Below, in pieces: positions 16,812 to 25,093 of a stretch of 64,000 bases of DNA. A program made the translations under genes and the position numbers. This DNA comes from Pirellulales bacterium (GTDB lineage: Bacteria; Planctomycetota; Planctomycetia; Pirellulales; JAEUIK01). Location of the stretch: positions 167,963 through 231,962 of the forward strand of contig JAIBBZ010000006.1 in NCBI GenBank assembly GCA_019694435.1. The letters are read 5' to 3'. Numbering within the stretch: the stretch's first letter is position 1; each line of letters opens with the position of its first letter. The notes under the pieces are model-generated. The model searched no databases, had not been told where the DNA came from, and saw only the letters and a program-made list of their open reading frames with translations.

Positions 16812-17405
16812 TTACTTTGGCATTGCACCGGCCGCTTTGACGCTGTCTTCAAACAACAGCCGCCATTCGTGTTCTTGGATCGTCTCGCACAGCTCGCGGC
16901 AAGGGTTCTGGCCGCGGCGGGCGGATTCGCAGAGGTCAATCCAGGCGAACGGGTCCCAGGCCGCCTGGTCGAGCAGGAACGCGGCCGCCGCGTCCCCGTC
17001 GCCGCGCCCGTGAAACTCGGCGGCCACGTCGCGGGCGCGCGTTGCCAACTCGGCGTAGATCGGGTGCCGCGGCACCCGGCGGAACCAGTACTTCGCGTTG
17101 CCCGGGTCGGGCTCGCGGCGGTGCATGATGCCGTGCCAGAACGCGCCAGCCGCATCGTCGAGCCCCTGGCTGACCGTGTGCGACTCGTCGAGAAAGTTGT
17201 GATAGAGCCACAGGCCCGCGATCGCCGCTTCGGCGTACGACCGGTTGCCGAGGCGACCGTCGGCGAACAAGCTCTCCGGTGCAAGCGCGGCCAGCGCGCT
17301 GCGCTTCGCGGCGTCGGGCCGGCCGGGGCCGAGCGGATTGCGATGCGGCGGTTCAATCAGCGCCAATACGTCGGCCGCGAGCCGATCCAGCAATGCATCG
17401 GACAT
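16812..17405 (-). CDS. Conserved hypothetical protein, 197 residues
   Basis: No function is assigned. The ATG at 17405 is preferred over a GTG four codons earlier. The protein is soluble and alpha-helical. It has a conserved-looking histidine-rich core, GLWLYHNFLDESH (about residues 65-77), followed by FWHGIMHRREPDPGNAKYW, and a C-terminal QEHEWRLLF helix. Proteins with this WHGIMHRRE-type core occur in several phyla, and the His/Glu pattern could bind a metal; both points are from memory or inference. It stands alone, convergent with the PEP-CTERM gene and divergent from the kinase gene. Confidence 0.7.
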   Translation of the reverse strand: MSDALLDRLAADVLALIEPPHRNPLGPGRPDAAKRSALAALAPESLFADGRLGNRSYAEAAIAGLWLYHNFLDESHTVSQGLDDAAGAFWHGIMHRREPDPGNAKYWFRRVPRHPIYAELATRARDVAAEFHGRGDGDAAAAFLLDQAAWDPFAWIDLCESARRGQNPCRELCETIQEHEWRLLFEDSVKAAGAMPK

Positions 17406-17651
17406 GGCACGACTCACTCCAGAACCGGTGAGAACAACCCATGGACTACGACCGGGAGATTCACGCGTATTCTAACGGGCCGGGCCTCCGTCGCGCCGGC
17501 GGGATCGGCGCCAGGGCCGCATTGCAAGCCGCGCCCCCTTGAACCACAATGAAGAGTTCAGGGGAGCAGGGAGGCGCTGGCTCCGCGAATTCCATCGGCC
17601 GCCCAGGGCCAGGGGGGCCGCCACATCCCACTGCAGGTATCGGCGCCGCTC

Positions 17652-19400
17652 ATGGAGTCTCGCCGCCTAGGCCCGTTTGAACTCGGCGAGAAGATCGGCA
17701 CCGGCGGCATGGGCGTCGTCTATCGGGCCACGCACCTGCCCACCGGCAAACAGGTCGCCGTCAAGCTGGTCCGGGCCGACCTGGAAGACAATGCCCGGAT
17801 CGTCGCGCGCTTCAAGCGCGAACTGGAGATTCTCAAGCGGCTGCGACACCCGCACATCGTCCGCTGCTACGGCGGGGGCGTCGACGGCACGCGGATGTTC
17901 CTGGCGATGAAGATCGTCGACGGCGGCTCGCTGGCCGGGCTGGTGCGGCAGCGCGGTCGGTTGTCGTGGGAAGACACCATCCACTTCGGCGTGCAAATCT
18001 GCGAGGCGCTCGAATATGCCCACAGCGAGGGGATCATCCATCGCGATCTGAAGCCCTCGAACTTGCTGCTGACGCGCGACGGCCGGGTCAAGCTGAGCGA
18101 TTTCGGCCTGGCGCGCTACCCGGGCGCTTCGGCGCTAACGGTCGACGGTCGCGCGCTGGGGACGTGCTACTACACCGCGCCGGAGCTGATTCGTGGCTCG
18201 GCGGCGACCTACAAATGCGACCTCTATTCGCTCGGTTGTCTGCTGTACGAGCTGGTGACCGGGCAAAAGGTCTTCAAGGCCGAATCGCTGGCCGAGATGT
18301 TCGCGATGCACTTGGAGAAGACGCCGGCGCCGGTGTCGTCGATCGCGCTCGACTGCCCGATCTGGCTCGAGACGCTGATCCACCGGCTGATGGCCAAGAA
18401 CCCGGCCGACCGGCCGCACGACGCAGGCGTGGTCCGGGCGCAACTGCTGGAAATCCCCAAGAAAGTGGCCGAGCAGCAGAGCGTGATCGGCCATTCGCTC
18501 AGCGGCGAATCGTCGGCCTTCGGCATGATGGCCGACGGTGGCGAGGTGCGCAAGGCACTCGGCGGCGGCAAGAAGAAACGCTCGGCGCGCGGCCCGGTCT
18601 GGGACCAGCCGTGGTTTCTGGCCGCATGTTTACTGCTGCTGGCGGCGCTGGTCGGTTGGGCGCTGTGGCCGATGAGCGAAAGCCAGTTGTACGCGCATGC
18701 CCAGACGCTGATGAAAAGCACGGACCCGGTCGAATGGCGCCGGGCCGAGGAAGAATACCTGCGGCCGTACCTGGCGCGATTTCCCGAGGGCCCTCACGCC
18801 AGCGACGTGCGAACCTGGCTCGATCAGATCGAAATGCACATGGCCGAGCAGCGGCTGCGCAACAATCAGCGCTTGGGGCGCGAACCGAGCTGCGAGGCCG
18901 AACGGCTGTTCGCGCATGCCTGGAGGTATGAACAATTTGGCGACCGGATCACGGCCGTCGAGGAATACCGCAGCATGATCCACCTGCTGGGTGACGCGGT
19001 CGACGACAAGACGCGGCCGTTTTTGAACCTGGCTCGACGGCAGCTCGCCGCGCTCGAAGGACAGGCCGGTACGCCGGACGATCGCCGCCGGCTGGTCGAA
19101 GCGGCCCTGGCCCAGGCCGAAGAGCTGGCCGCCGCGGGCGACATGCTGGCCGCCCACACCAAGTGGCAGTCGATCATCACGCTGTACGGCCAAAACAAGG
19201 AGCTGGCTCCCCTGGTCGAGCGGGCACAGGCCCGGCTGGCGGGCCGTGAAACGCCGGTCGTGGAAACCGGCGAAGCCCCGGCAACTCCGGCCACGACGCC
19301 GGCCAATGCCACGGCGCCGGCCACCGCACAGCCGCCGCGTAGCGCCGACGGGGCCGCGGCAACGCCGACGCCGCGCGCCGTGCGGCGGCGAGCGAGTTGA
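17652..19400 (+). CDS. Membrane Ser/Thr protein kinase (PknB-like)
   Basis: The 582-residue product begins with a complete Hanks-type kinase domain (about residues 7-275). The glycine loop is G16-T-G-G-M-G21, the ATP lysine is Lys38, the catalytic loop HRDLKPSN starts at His130 and the DFG Asp is Asp150. The P+1 region reads GTCYYTAPE. A linker and one transmembrane helix (about residues 319-340) lead to an extracytoplasmic or periplasmic region of helical TPR-like repeats. It ends in an Ala/Pro/Thr-rich tail. It probably phosphorylates the FHA protein encoded next, or proteins that the FHA protein binds. No Shine-Dalgarno is evident at the ATG. Confidence 0.93.
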   Translation: MESRRLGPFELGEKIGTGGMGVVYRATHLPTGKQVAVKLVRADLEDNARIVARFKRELEILKRLRHPHIVRCYGGGVDGTRMFLAMKIVDGGSLAGLVRQRGRLSWEDTIHFGVQICEALEYAHSEGIIHRDLKPSNLLLTRDGRVKLSDFGLARYPGASALTVDGRALGTCYYTAPELIRGSAATYKCDLYSLGCLLYELVTGQKVFKAESLAEMFAMHLEKTPAPVSSIALDCPIWLETLIHRLMAKNPADRPHDAGVVRAQLLEIPKKVAEQQSVIGHSLSGESSAFGMMADGGEVRKALGGGKKKRSARGPVWDQPWFLAACLLLLAALVGWALWPMSESQLYAHAQTLMKSTDPVEWRRAEEEYLRPYLARFPEGPHASDVRTWLDQIEMHMAEQRLRNNQRLGREPSCEAERLFAHAWRYEQFGDRITAVEEYRSMIHLLGDAVDDKTRPFLNLARRQLAALEGQAGTPDDRRRLVEAALAQAEELAAAGDMLAAHTKWQSIITLYGQNKELAPLVERAQARLAGRETPVVETGEAPATPATTPANATAPATAQPPRSADGAAATPTPRAVRRRAS

Positions 19401-19506
19401 CCGCCGGCGCGGGGGCGTGCTATAAGCGCAAGCTGTGCCCGGCTACCGCGATCGGCGTGGCTTCCGGGCTCTTTTTTTCGGCTCGGACGAGAAGAACTGG
19501 CAGGCG

Positions 19507-20178
19507 ATGGGTGCGATCACGATTCAAGTGATTGACGGCGCGGATCGCGGCCGCGTCTTCGAGCAACTGGCGACTCCCGTCACGGTCGGGCGCGAAGAAG
19601 GCAATACGATCCAACTGAACGACGAACGCGTCAGCCGGTTTCATCTGAAGATCCAGGAAGATCACGAAAAGTTCGTCCTCACCGACCTGGAAAGCACCAA
19701 CGGCACCAAGGTCAACGGCGAGGACATTCAACTCCGCATCCTGCGCTATGGCGACATGATCGCCGTGGGGCGCTCGGTGCTGGTGTTCGGCTCGCCACGG
19801 CAAATCGCCGGTCGCTTGGCGGCGCTGCGCGGCGCGCCGCCCGAGCCGCGCGCCGCCGACAAAGACCAGCCGGCCGACGGCGGCCTCTCACTCGATTTCG
19901 AGTTGAACTACTCGGAGCAGGCGGCCGATCATGTCACGCTTCACGCGCCGCAGCCGCCCGAGCTGCCGGAGCACTTGAGCCCCGGCCAGGCCGCCCAGCT
20001 CTCCGAGCTGCTGGAGTATCTGCACCTGCGGCTGCGCAACCTGCTCGGCTCGGTGCGCACGGTCGAAGGCGCGGAGCAAGTGACGCTCGAGGTGCGCCAA
20101 TGGCAAAGCCTGCTGGAACTGCAGGGCAGGCTGGCCAAGTACCTGCGCGAAGTGGCCGACCCTGAGCGGCCGGAGTAG
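19507..20178 (+). CDS. FHA domain protein
   Basis: The ATG at 19507 is the start that directly begins the FHA fold and gives 223 residues. The FHA domain spans about residues 5-95, with GREEGN, the RVSRFHLKI loop and STNGTKVNG, the residues that read phosphothreonine. The second half is Pro/Glu-rich and then a long helix (QAAQLSELLEYLHLRLRNL), likely a coiled coil. It starts 106 bp after the kinase on the same strand, so it is a natural binding partner or substrate of that kinase. The stop codon lies inside a hairpin shared with the convergent gene. Confidence 0.9.
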   Translation: MGAITIQVIDGADRGRVFEQLATPVTVGREEGNTIQLNDERVSRFHLKIQEDHEKFVLTDLESTNGTKVNGEDIQLRILRYGDMIAVGRSVLVFGSPRQIAGRLAALRGAPPEPRAADKDQPADGGLSLDFELNYSEQAADHVTLHAPQPPELPEHLSPGQAAQLSELLEYLHLRLRNLLGSVRTVEGAEQVTLEVRQWQSLLELQGRLAKYLREVADPERPE

Positions 20179-20206
20179 CGGTCGCGTCATTCGTGGCCGC
20201 CGCTAC
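20175..20206. terminator. Hairpin over the FHA stop codon, between convergent genes
   Basis: The arms GTAGCGGTCGC (20175-20185) and GCCGCCGCTAC (20196-20206) pair with two mismatches around a 10-nt loop. It overlaps the TAG of the FHA gene and precedes the convergent SGNH gene stop at 20264. There is no T-run. Confidence 0.4.
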
Positions 20207-20263
20207 GAGGCCGGCGGCGCTGCCAAGCCTGGCGTTCGCGAACCTCGCGACCAGCCGGCCGGC

Positions 20264-21760
20264 CTATTTCGCTTTCTTGGCCGGCTGCGGTCGCGGCGGA
20301 TGCTCGACGATCTTCAGCCCGGGCCGCGCTGCGATCAGCTCGGCGCGCAACTGTGGCGAGACGGTGCCCGCGGTGACGTGCAGCTCGCGCAGTTTGGGCA
20401 GTTCGCCGACAACCCTGCGAAACGTGACTTCGCCGGCGTGCGTGTCTTGCAGCTCGAGCGTCTCCAGGTCGCCGAGTGCGTGCCAGTAATCGTGCAACAA
20501 ACGAAAATCGCCGTCGTACGCCGCGAGACCGGCGAACGACAGCGCACGGCCATCGGCGCTCAGCTCGCCGCGCAATCCGACGATCCGAAACTTCGCCTGC
20601 AGCAGCGGCTCCTCTTGCTCGGTATGCAGCGGCGCCGGCCGGGAATCCGGCGCCAACTCAGCCTGGTGAGACCGGAGAAACTTGTCGATCGCTTGGGCCG
20701 CAATCGCGTGGGCCACTTCGTTCGGATGTTGATCGGTCGGGTCCACCCAAAGCTCGGGGCCCGCATAGGCGCCGTACGCCGCGCGCAGATCGAGATAGCT
20801 GACGCCGGCCTCGCGGCAGACCTCGGCCACGCGCTCGTGCAGCGCCTGAAACGGGTAAGCGCCGTTGAGCTGATGAAAAAAGGGAAAGATCACCACCATG
20901 ACGGGCACCTGGTGCTCGCGGGCCACGCGAAAAATGCCCAGCAGGCTATCGCGGCAGCGGCGCCATTTCTCGCTGTCCTGCTCGAAGTCGGCCAGGCAAT
21001 CGGCGACGTACATGCGGCCCGTGATTGCCTTGCGCAGGCTGCCGCGCGTCCAGGACCACAGCCGCGAGTAACGCGAGAGCCAGTCGGAGTCGAGCGCGTT
21101 GACGCCGTATTCGCGGTAAAACTCGACCGGGCGTCTTGCCGGAAACTCGGGGTCCTCGACGTCGTTGAGGACAAAGTTGACCAGTACCAGGTCGGGGTCG
21201 TACCACATGCCCCGCGTGGAGAGGATCTCCAGCTCGGTCTTGGTGTTCAGGCCCGCGATCCCCGTGTTGAGCACCTCGACCTCGCGCGGCCAGCCGCCGG
21301 TGTTCATCTGGCGCTCGAGCTGGGTCGAGAACAAATCTTCGGGCCGAACGCCCTGGCCCATCAGGTAACTATCGCCCAGGGCCAGGATGCGGTAGATCCC
21401 CGGCGGCTTGTGGACGGTCCGTTCCAGGTCGCGAAAACCGGCCGAGTTGAAGATGTACAGGATCGTGCGATCCTGGCCGAAATAGTTGCGCGGATCGGAA
21501 TAGTACTGCGTACGGCTGATCGACAGCGGCAGAAACGCGCCGCGCGCCGCGAGGTGCGGACCATCGGACGTGCGAAACGACTGCGTGCGATGCGTCCGCA
21601 CGGGAACGCCCAGGCCCAGCAGCCGAAAGACCAGCTCGCACACCGCGAGCGTCACCAGCAGCGAGCCGAGGGCCAGCACGATTTGAGCGCGGCGGCGCGG
21701 GCGTGGCGCGCGCGAAGCCGCGGCGGTTGGCTCGCTGCGGACAGCCGCCCGTTTCGCCAA
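20264..21760 (-). CDS. Membrane-anchored SGNH/GDSL hydrolase with LRR-like C-terminal tail
   Basis: A TTG at 21760 is preferred: AGCAGG lies 7 nt upstream, and a TATAAT box at 21815-21820 would place the transcript start after the alternative GTG at 21871, which overlaps the upstream gene's stop. This gives 498 residues. A basic N-terminus and one membrane helix (about residues 25-45) precede the SGNH hydrolase domain. The nucleophile is in ALGDSYLMGQG, and DPTDQHPNEVAH carries the catalytic Asp/His. Such AlgX/DltD-type membrane hydrolases usually edit acyl groups on sugars. The last 100 residues (LGDLETLELQD, LPKLRELHV) look like leucine-rich repeats. It follows a glycosyltransferase gene, suggesting work on the same surface glycan. 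Confidence 0.82.
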   Translation of the reverse strand: MAKRAAVRSEPTAAASRAPRPRRRAQIVLALGSLLVTLAVCELVFRLLGLGVPVRTHRTQSFRTSDGPHLAARGAFLPLSISRTQYYSDPRNYFGQDRTILYIFNSAGFRDLERTVHKPPGIYRILALGDSYLMGQGVRPEDLFSTQLERQMNTGGWPREVEVLNTGIAGLNTKTELEILSTRGMWYDPDLVLVNFVLNDVEDPEFPARRPVEFYREYGVNALDSDWLSRYSRLWSWTRGSLRKAITGRMYVADCLADFEQDSEKWRRCRDSLLGIFRVAREHQVPVMVVIFPFFHQLNGAYPFQALHERVAEVCREAGVSYLDLRAAYGAYAGPELWVDPTDQHPNEVAHAIAAQAIDKFLRSHQAELAPDSRPAPLHTEQEEPLLQAKFRIVGLRGELSADGRALSFAGLAAYDGDFRLLHDYWHALGDLETLELQDTHAGEVTFRRVVGELPKLRELHVTAGTVSPQLRAELIAARPGLKIVEHPPRPQPAKKAK

Positions 21761-21777
21761 GAGAACACCTGCTGCAG
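21760..21777 (-). promoter_or_regulatory. Leader motif shared with the 24894 element, upstream of the SGNH gene
   Basis: On the minus strand this reads CTGCAGCAGGTGTTCTCT, 17 of 18 identical to 24894-24911. It lies about 31 nt after the predicted transcript start behind the TATAAT box at 21815-21820. AGCAGG may act as the Shine-Dalgarno for the TTG at 21760. Confidence 0.45.
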
Positions 21778-21867
21778 AAAGGAAGCGTGGCCGGGAACGT
21801 CCCGCACAGCAGGCATTATAGCCGGTTCGGCAGGCCGGCCCGATGGGGTCTTGATGTCCGGCCCCCG

Positions 21868-24837
21868 TCACGGTGCAACAGGAGGCTCCGCCGACCGGAG
21901 ACGGGCGCTGGCCCGACGTTCCTGTTGATAGTTTGCTTGGTCAGCCGCAAGCTGCCGCTGGGTGGGATACCACAGCGCCCGCCCTTCGCGAGCCGATGCG
22001 ATGGCCGCGTCGACCACCTCCTGCGCCCGGCGATACGCGCCGTGGGCCGCGGCCACCGCTGCTTCGACGCGCCGGACATCCAATCGGTTCGGGTCGACAT
22101 AGGGCAAGGCAGAATCGAACAGCACCTGCGCACGGCCCGCATCGACGAACTCGTCGTCGGCCGTCGCCAGCAGCCAGGCCTCGGCCAGCCGGACCTCGCA
22201 ACGAAACGTGTCCGGCGGTTGCAGTTGCCGGTACAACTCCAAGGCCTCGAGCCATTGCCCCTTGGCGATCAGGCACTCGGCGACCATCAACTGATAGCGT
22301 TCGCGTGGCCCGCCGACCTGTCGAGCCCACTGGGCGCATTGCGAGGCTCGATTCAGATCGTCCGTCGCGAGCGCCAATCGCGCGAGCTCGACGTAGACGT
22401 GCGGCTCGTACGGATCGACGATCAGCGATCGACGCAAGACTTCCTCGGCTTCACTAAAGCGCGCTTGGCGAGCCAGGATGTCACTCAGCACGAGCGCGTT
22501 TTCGGGATGGGAATTGGCGCGCAAGGCGTCGCGCGCGTAGCGCTCGGCACCGTCCAATTCACCCCTGAGACGCAAGCCGCGCGCGAGCTCGCGCTGCGCC
22601 GGAGGCCAGCCGGGCCGCAAGCGCAGCGCCCGTTGAAACGCGTCGAGCGCCTCGTCGGGCCGATGGGTCGCCGCGCAGATCTCGCCCAGCCGGTAGTAGA
22701 TCAGGGCCGAGTCGGGCCGCAGCTTGAGGCCATCGCGCGCCAATTGGTCGGCCTGCTTCCATTGCTTGAGGTCGAGGGCCGTGTCGAAGACCGTATCGAT
22801 CCCAGCCGCGAGCGTCTCCTCGGCATCGCCAATCACGCTGAACGCCAGGCAACTGGCCAACGACCAGGTTCCCAGGAGCGCCACACAGATGGACGTCGCC
22901 AGGCGTCCACGACGGGCGACGAGCTCCACGCCACGGCTGGCCAGAGCGATGAAAGGCACCACGACCGGCATGGTGTACCAGGCCTTGGTGACCGTGATGT
23001 ATGCATGCACGAGACATTCGAACGCCAGTGCCAACGCCATGCACGCCAACGCGAGCAACAGCAAGGCATCGATCGGCTCGGGGCGCCGGCTGAAGCGTAC
23101 CACGGTCGCCACGAAACCTGCCAAGACAAACACCGCAGGGATCAGGCATGTCAGGTAGCCGGCCGACATCAAGCGATAATTCCAGGGCGTGCGCCGTTCG
23201 ATCGCGCCGCGTCCTCCGCAACGGCCGTCCCCCCAAAAAGTCGAGTACAGTGCGTCGTTCACCGATTGAAAGCCGGCAAAGAACGGCGCGCGCAGCACGG
23301 AGCCAAAGCGTAGAAAATCCTGCGACGTGCGATAGCCCGGATCCTTCCAGAACTGCGAGGCGTCCAATTCGGCGACATCGATTTGTCGGGCCAGGGGCGT
23401 ACCGAAATGCCACCAATTGCGGGCATAGTGCCAGCCCGACACGGCGCCGCAAACAACGAGCGGCAGCGCCACGGTGGCCCCCCAATCACGAAACGTCCAG
23501 CGTCTCGCGAGGATCAGACGCAACACGTTCGCGGCGACGACGGCGGGCAACAACACGATGGCCGTCACCTTGCTCAACATCGCGGCCCCTAAGCCGAGCC
23601 CCAGCAGCAGGCCGCTGCGCCAGCCAGCCGTCTCGGCAGTGAGCAGTCGAACCGCACCATAGAGCGCAGCCGCCGAGGCGCAAGCAACGGCCGCTTCGTT
23701 CGTCACATACTGAAAGATGAACAGGTGCACCGGCAACCCCAGCGCGATGAGCAAGCCGAAGACCGTGGGCCGCGTCTGGCCGGGAAACAGTTGACGCAGA
23801 GTGGCAAACACCAGCGCGAAGTGCAGCAGACCGAGCGCCCGGGGCCAATGCCTGGCCACGCGCAATCCCGTCTCGGTGTCGAGCGAGTGACCGGCCGCCG
23901 CCACGATCGCTGCGCAAGTGACGTAAAACAGCGGCGGCTGGTGCATCTCGGCGCCGTCGCGGGCAAGGGGGAGCCGCCCGTGGTCCAACACGTAGCGGAC
24001 GTAATCGAGGTGGTCATCGGCATCGAATCCCATCTCGGCCGGAATGCGCCAGACATTGTTGAGGAAGATGCCGCCCCAGAGGATGCTCCCGCCGAGCCAC
24101 AACAGCGCCGCCGAATGGAGCCAGGATCGGTGGGCCGGCTGCGGCCCCGACGTGAGGTTCCAGGTCACGATCAACACGGCGGCCACGAGTCCGGCCAACA
24201 GCCCGGCCTGGCTGGTCAAGGCCTCCCAGGGCGTCGGCGGCCGCCAGTCGTCGCTTTGCGGATGTGGCGGTCGCAGCGCGTCTGCCGCGACTGCGTCGAC
24301 TTCGAGCGAACCCGCATAGGTCACGCGCCACTGTTCGTCGGTCACGACGTGCGTGTCGTCCACCGCAACGTCGGCCCACAATGCCCCCGGGCCGTCCGGG
24401 TTGGTGACCTCGACGACCAGTTGGTTCTCCCCGTTATGCAAGGGCGGCAAGTCAACCGTTTGTTCGACCTTCCAACGGTCGCCGGGTGGTACCGGCAGAT
24501 TGACCTCGATTCCGTTAACGAGCAGACGTGCCTGGCGAAAGGCTCGCCACGATAAAGTCGCCCTCCGGGGCGTGGCCGCCACGACCAGCGCGCGTCGATA
24601 GGTGGTGGAAAACCCGTCGCTACGTTTGGGCCCCAGCCACATGGAAGATGGAAATACGATCCATTTTCCAGTCGAGGTCCGGGGCAGAAATGCGACGTCC
24701 GGATCGTACTGTGCGACAAACCACAGGTAGCCGATCGCCAAGACGAGCCCGACGATGCCGGTGGACAGCGCCAACGCGGCCCCGCGGCGCGATGCGGCGA
24801 CTGCACCTGGCTCGCCAATCGTTTCCGTAGTTTCCAT
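21868..24837 (-). CDS. Glycosyltransferase family 39-like membrane protein with C-terminal TPR repeats
   Basis: The ATG at 24837 gives 989 residues. One N-terminal helix is followed by an extracytoplasmic beta-rich insert (about residues 40-200, with IFHVAG-like and NGENQLVVEV segments) that is unusual for GT39. Then comes a polytopic domain with the GT39-like loop DADDHLDYVRYV, HQPPLFYV and about ten helices to residue 680. The last 300 residues are TPR repeats (ALIYYRLGEICAATHRPDEA and similar). It probably transfers a polyprenyl-linked sugar outside the membrane, with the TPR part binding partner proteins. A TTGACA/TATGGT promoter lies at 24938-24966. The stop overlaps an alternative GTG of the SGNH gene. 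Confidence 0.8.
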   Translation of the reverse strand: METTETIGEPGAVAASRRGAALALSTGIVGLVLAIGYLWFVAQYDPDVAFLPRTSTGKWIVFPSSMWLGPKRSDGFSTTYRRALVVAATPRRATLSWRAFRQARLLVNGIEVNLPVPPGDRWKVEQTVDLPPLHNGENQLVVEVTNPDGPGALWADVAVDDTHVVTDEQWRVTYAGSLEVDAVAADALRPPHPQSDDWRPPTPWEALTSQAGLLAGLVAAVLIVTWNLTSGPQPAHRSWLHSAALLWLGGSILWGGIFLNNVWRIPAEMGFDADDHLDYVRYVLDHGRLPLARDGAEMHQPPLFYVTCAAIVAAAGHSLDTETGLRVARHWPRALGLLHFALVFATLRQLFPGQTRPTVFGLLIALGLPVHLFIFQYVTNEAAVACASAAALYGAVRLLTAETAGWRSGLLLGLGLGAAMLSKVTAIVLLPAVVAANVLRLILARRWTFRDWGATVALPLVVCGAVSGWHYARNWWHFGTPLARQIDVAELDASQFWKDPGYRTSQDFLRFGSVLRAPFFAGFQSVNDALYSTFWGDGRCGGRGAIERRTPWNYRLMSAGYLTCLIPAVFVLAGFVATVVRFSRRPEPIDALLLLALACMALALAFECLVHAYITVTKAWYTMPVVVPFIALASRGVELVARRGRLATSICVALLGTWSLASCLAFSVIGDAEETLAAGIDTVFDTALDLKQWKQADQLARDGLKLRPDSALIYYRLGEICAATHRPDEALDAFQRALRLRPGWPPAQRELARGLRLRGELDGAERYARDALRANSHPENALVLSDILARQARFSEAEEVLRRSLIVDPYEPHVYVELARLALATDDLNRASQCAQWARQVGGPRERYQLMVAECLIAKGQWLEALELYRQLQPPDTFRCEVRLAEAWLLATADDEFVDAGRAQVLFDSALPYVDPNRLDVRRVEAAVAAAHGAYRRAQEVVDAAIASAREGRALWYPTQRQLAADQANYQQERRASARLRSAEPPVAP

Positions 24838-24893
24838 CGCAGGCTTGCCGCCGACCGGCGGCCTGGCGACCGCCGACAGCCGCGGGTTTGTTG

Positions 24894-24911
24894 AGAGAAA
24901 ACCTGCTGCAG
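24894..24911 (-). promoter_or_regulatory. Leader motif shared with the 21760 element, upstream of the GT39/TPR gene
   Basis: On the minus strand this reads CTGCAGCAGGTTTTCTCT, differing at one base from 21760-21777. It lies about 20 nt after the predicted start site of the promoter at 24938-24966 and 57 nt before the ATG. Confidence 0.45.
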
Positions 24912-24937
24912 GGAAAAGAACCCTCGATTGCGGAGCG

Positions 24938-24966
24938 ACCATACCGGCGACGCGACCGAGTGTCAA
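24938..24966 (-). promoter_or_regulatory. Sigma-70 type promoter of the GT39/TPR gene
   Basis: Minus-strand TTGACA (24961-24966) and TATGGT (24938-24943) are separated by exactly 17 nt. The start site would be near 24931, giving a leader of about 94 nt to the ATG at 24837. Confidence 0.6.
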
Positions 24967-25093
24967 ACCGCGTGGCCATGTGGCGAATTGTCGTGGCCCG
25001 GCGCTCCAGTAGAATCACGTATCCGGCTAGCAGCGTAGGTCCCCGCCGCCAACCTGTGGGACTCCTGATGCGACGCGCGTGTGAGAGGATGCC

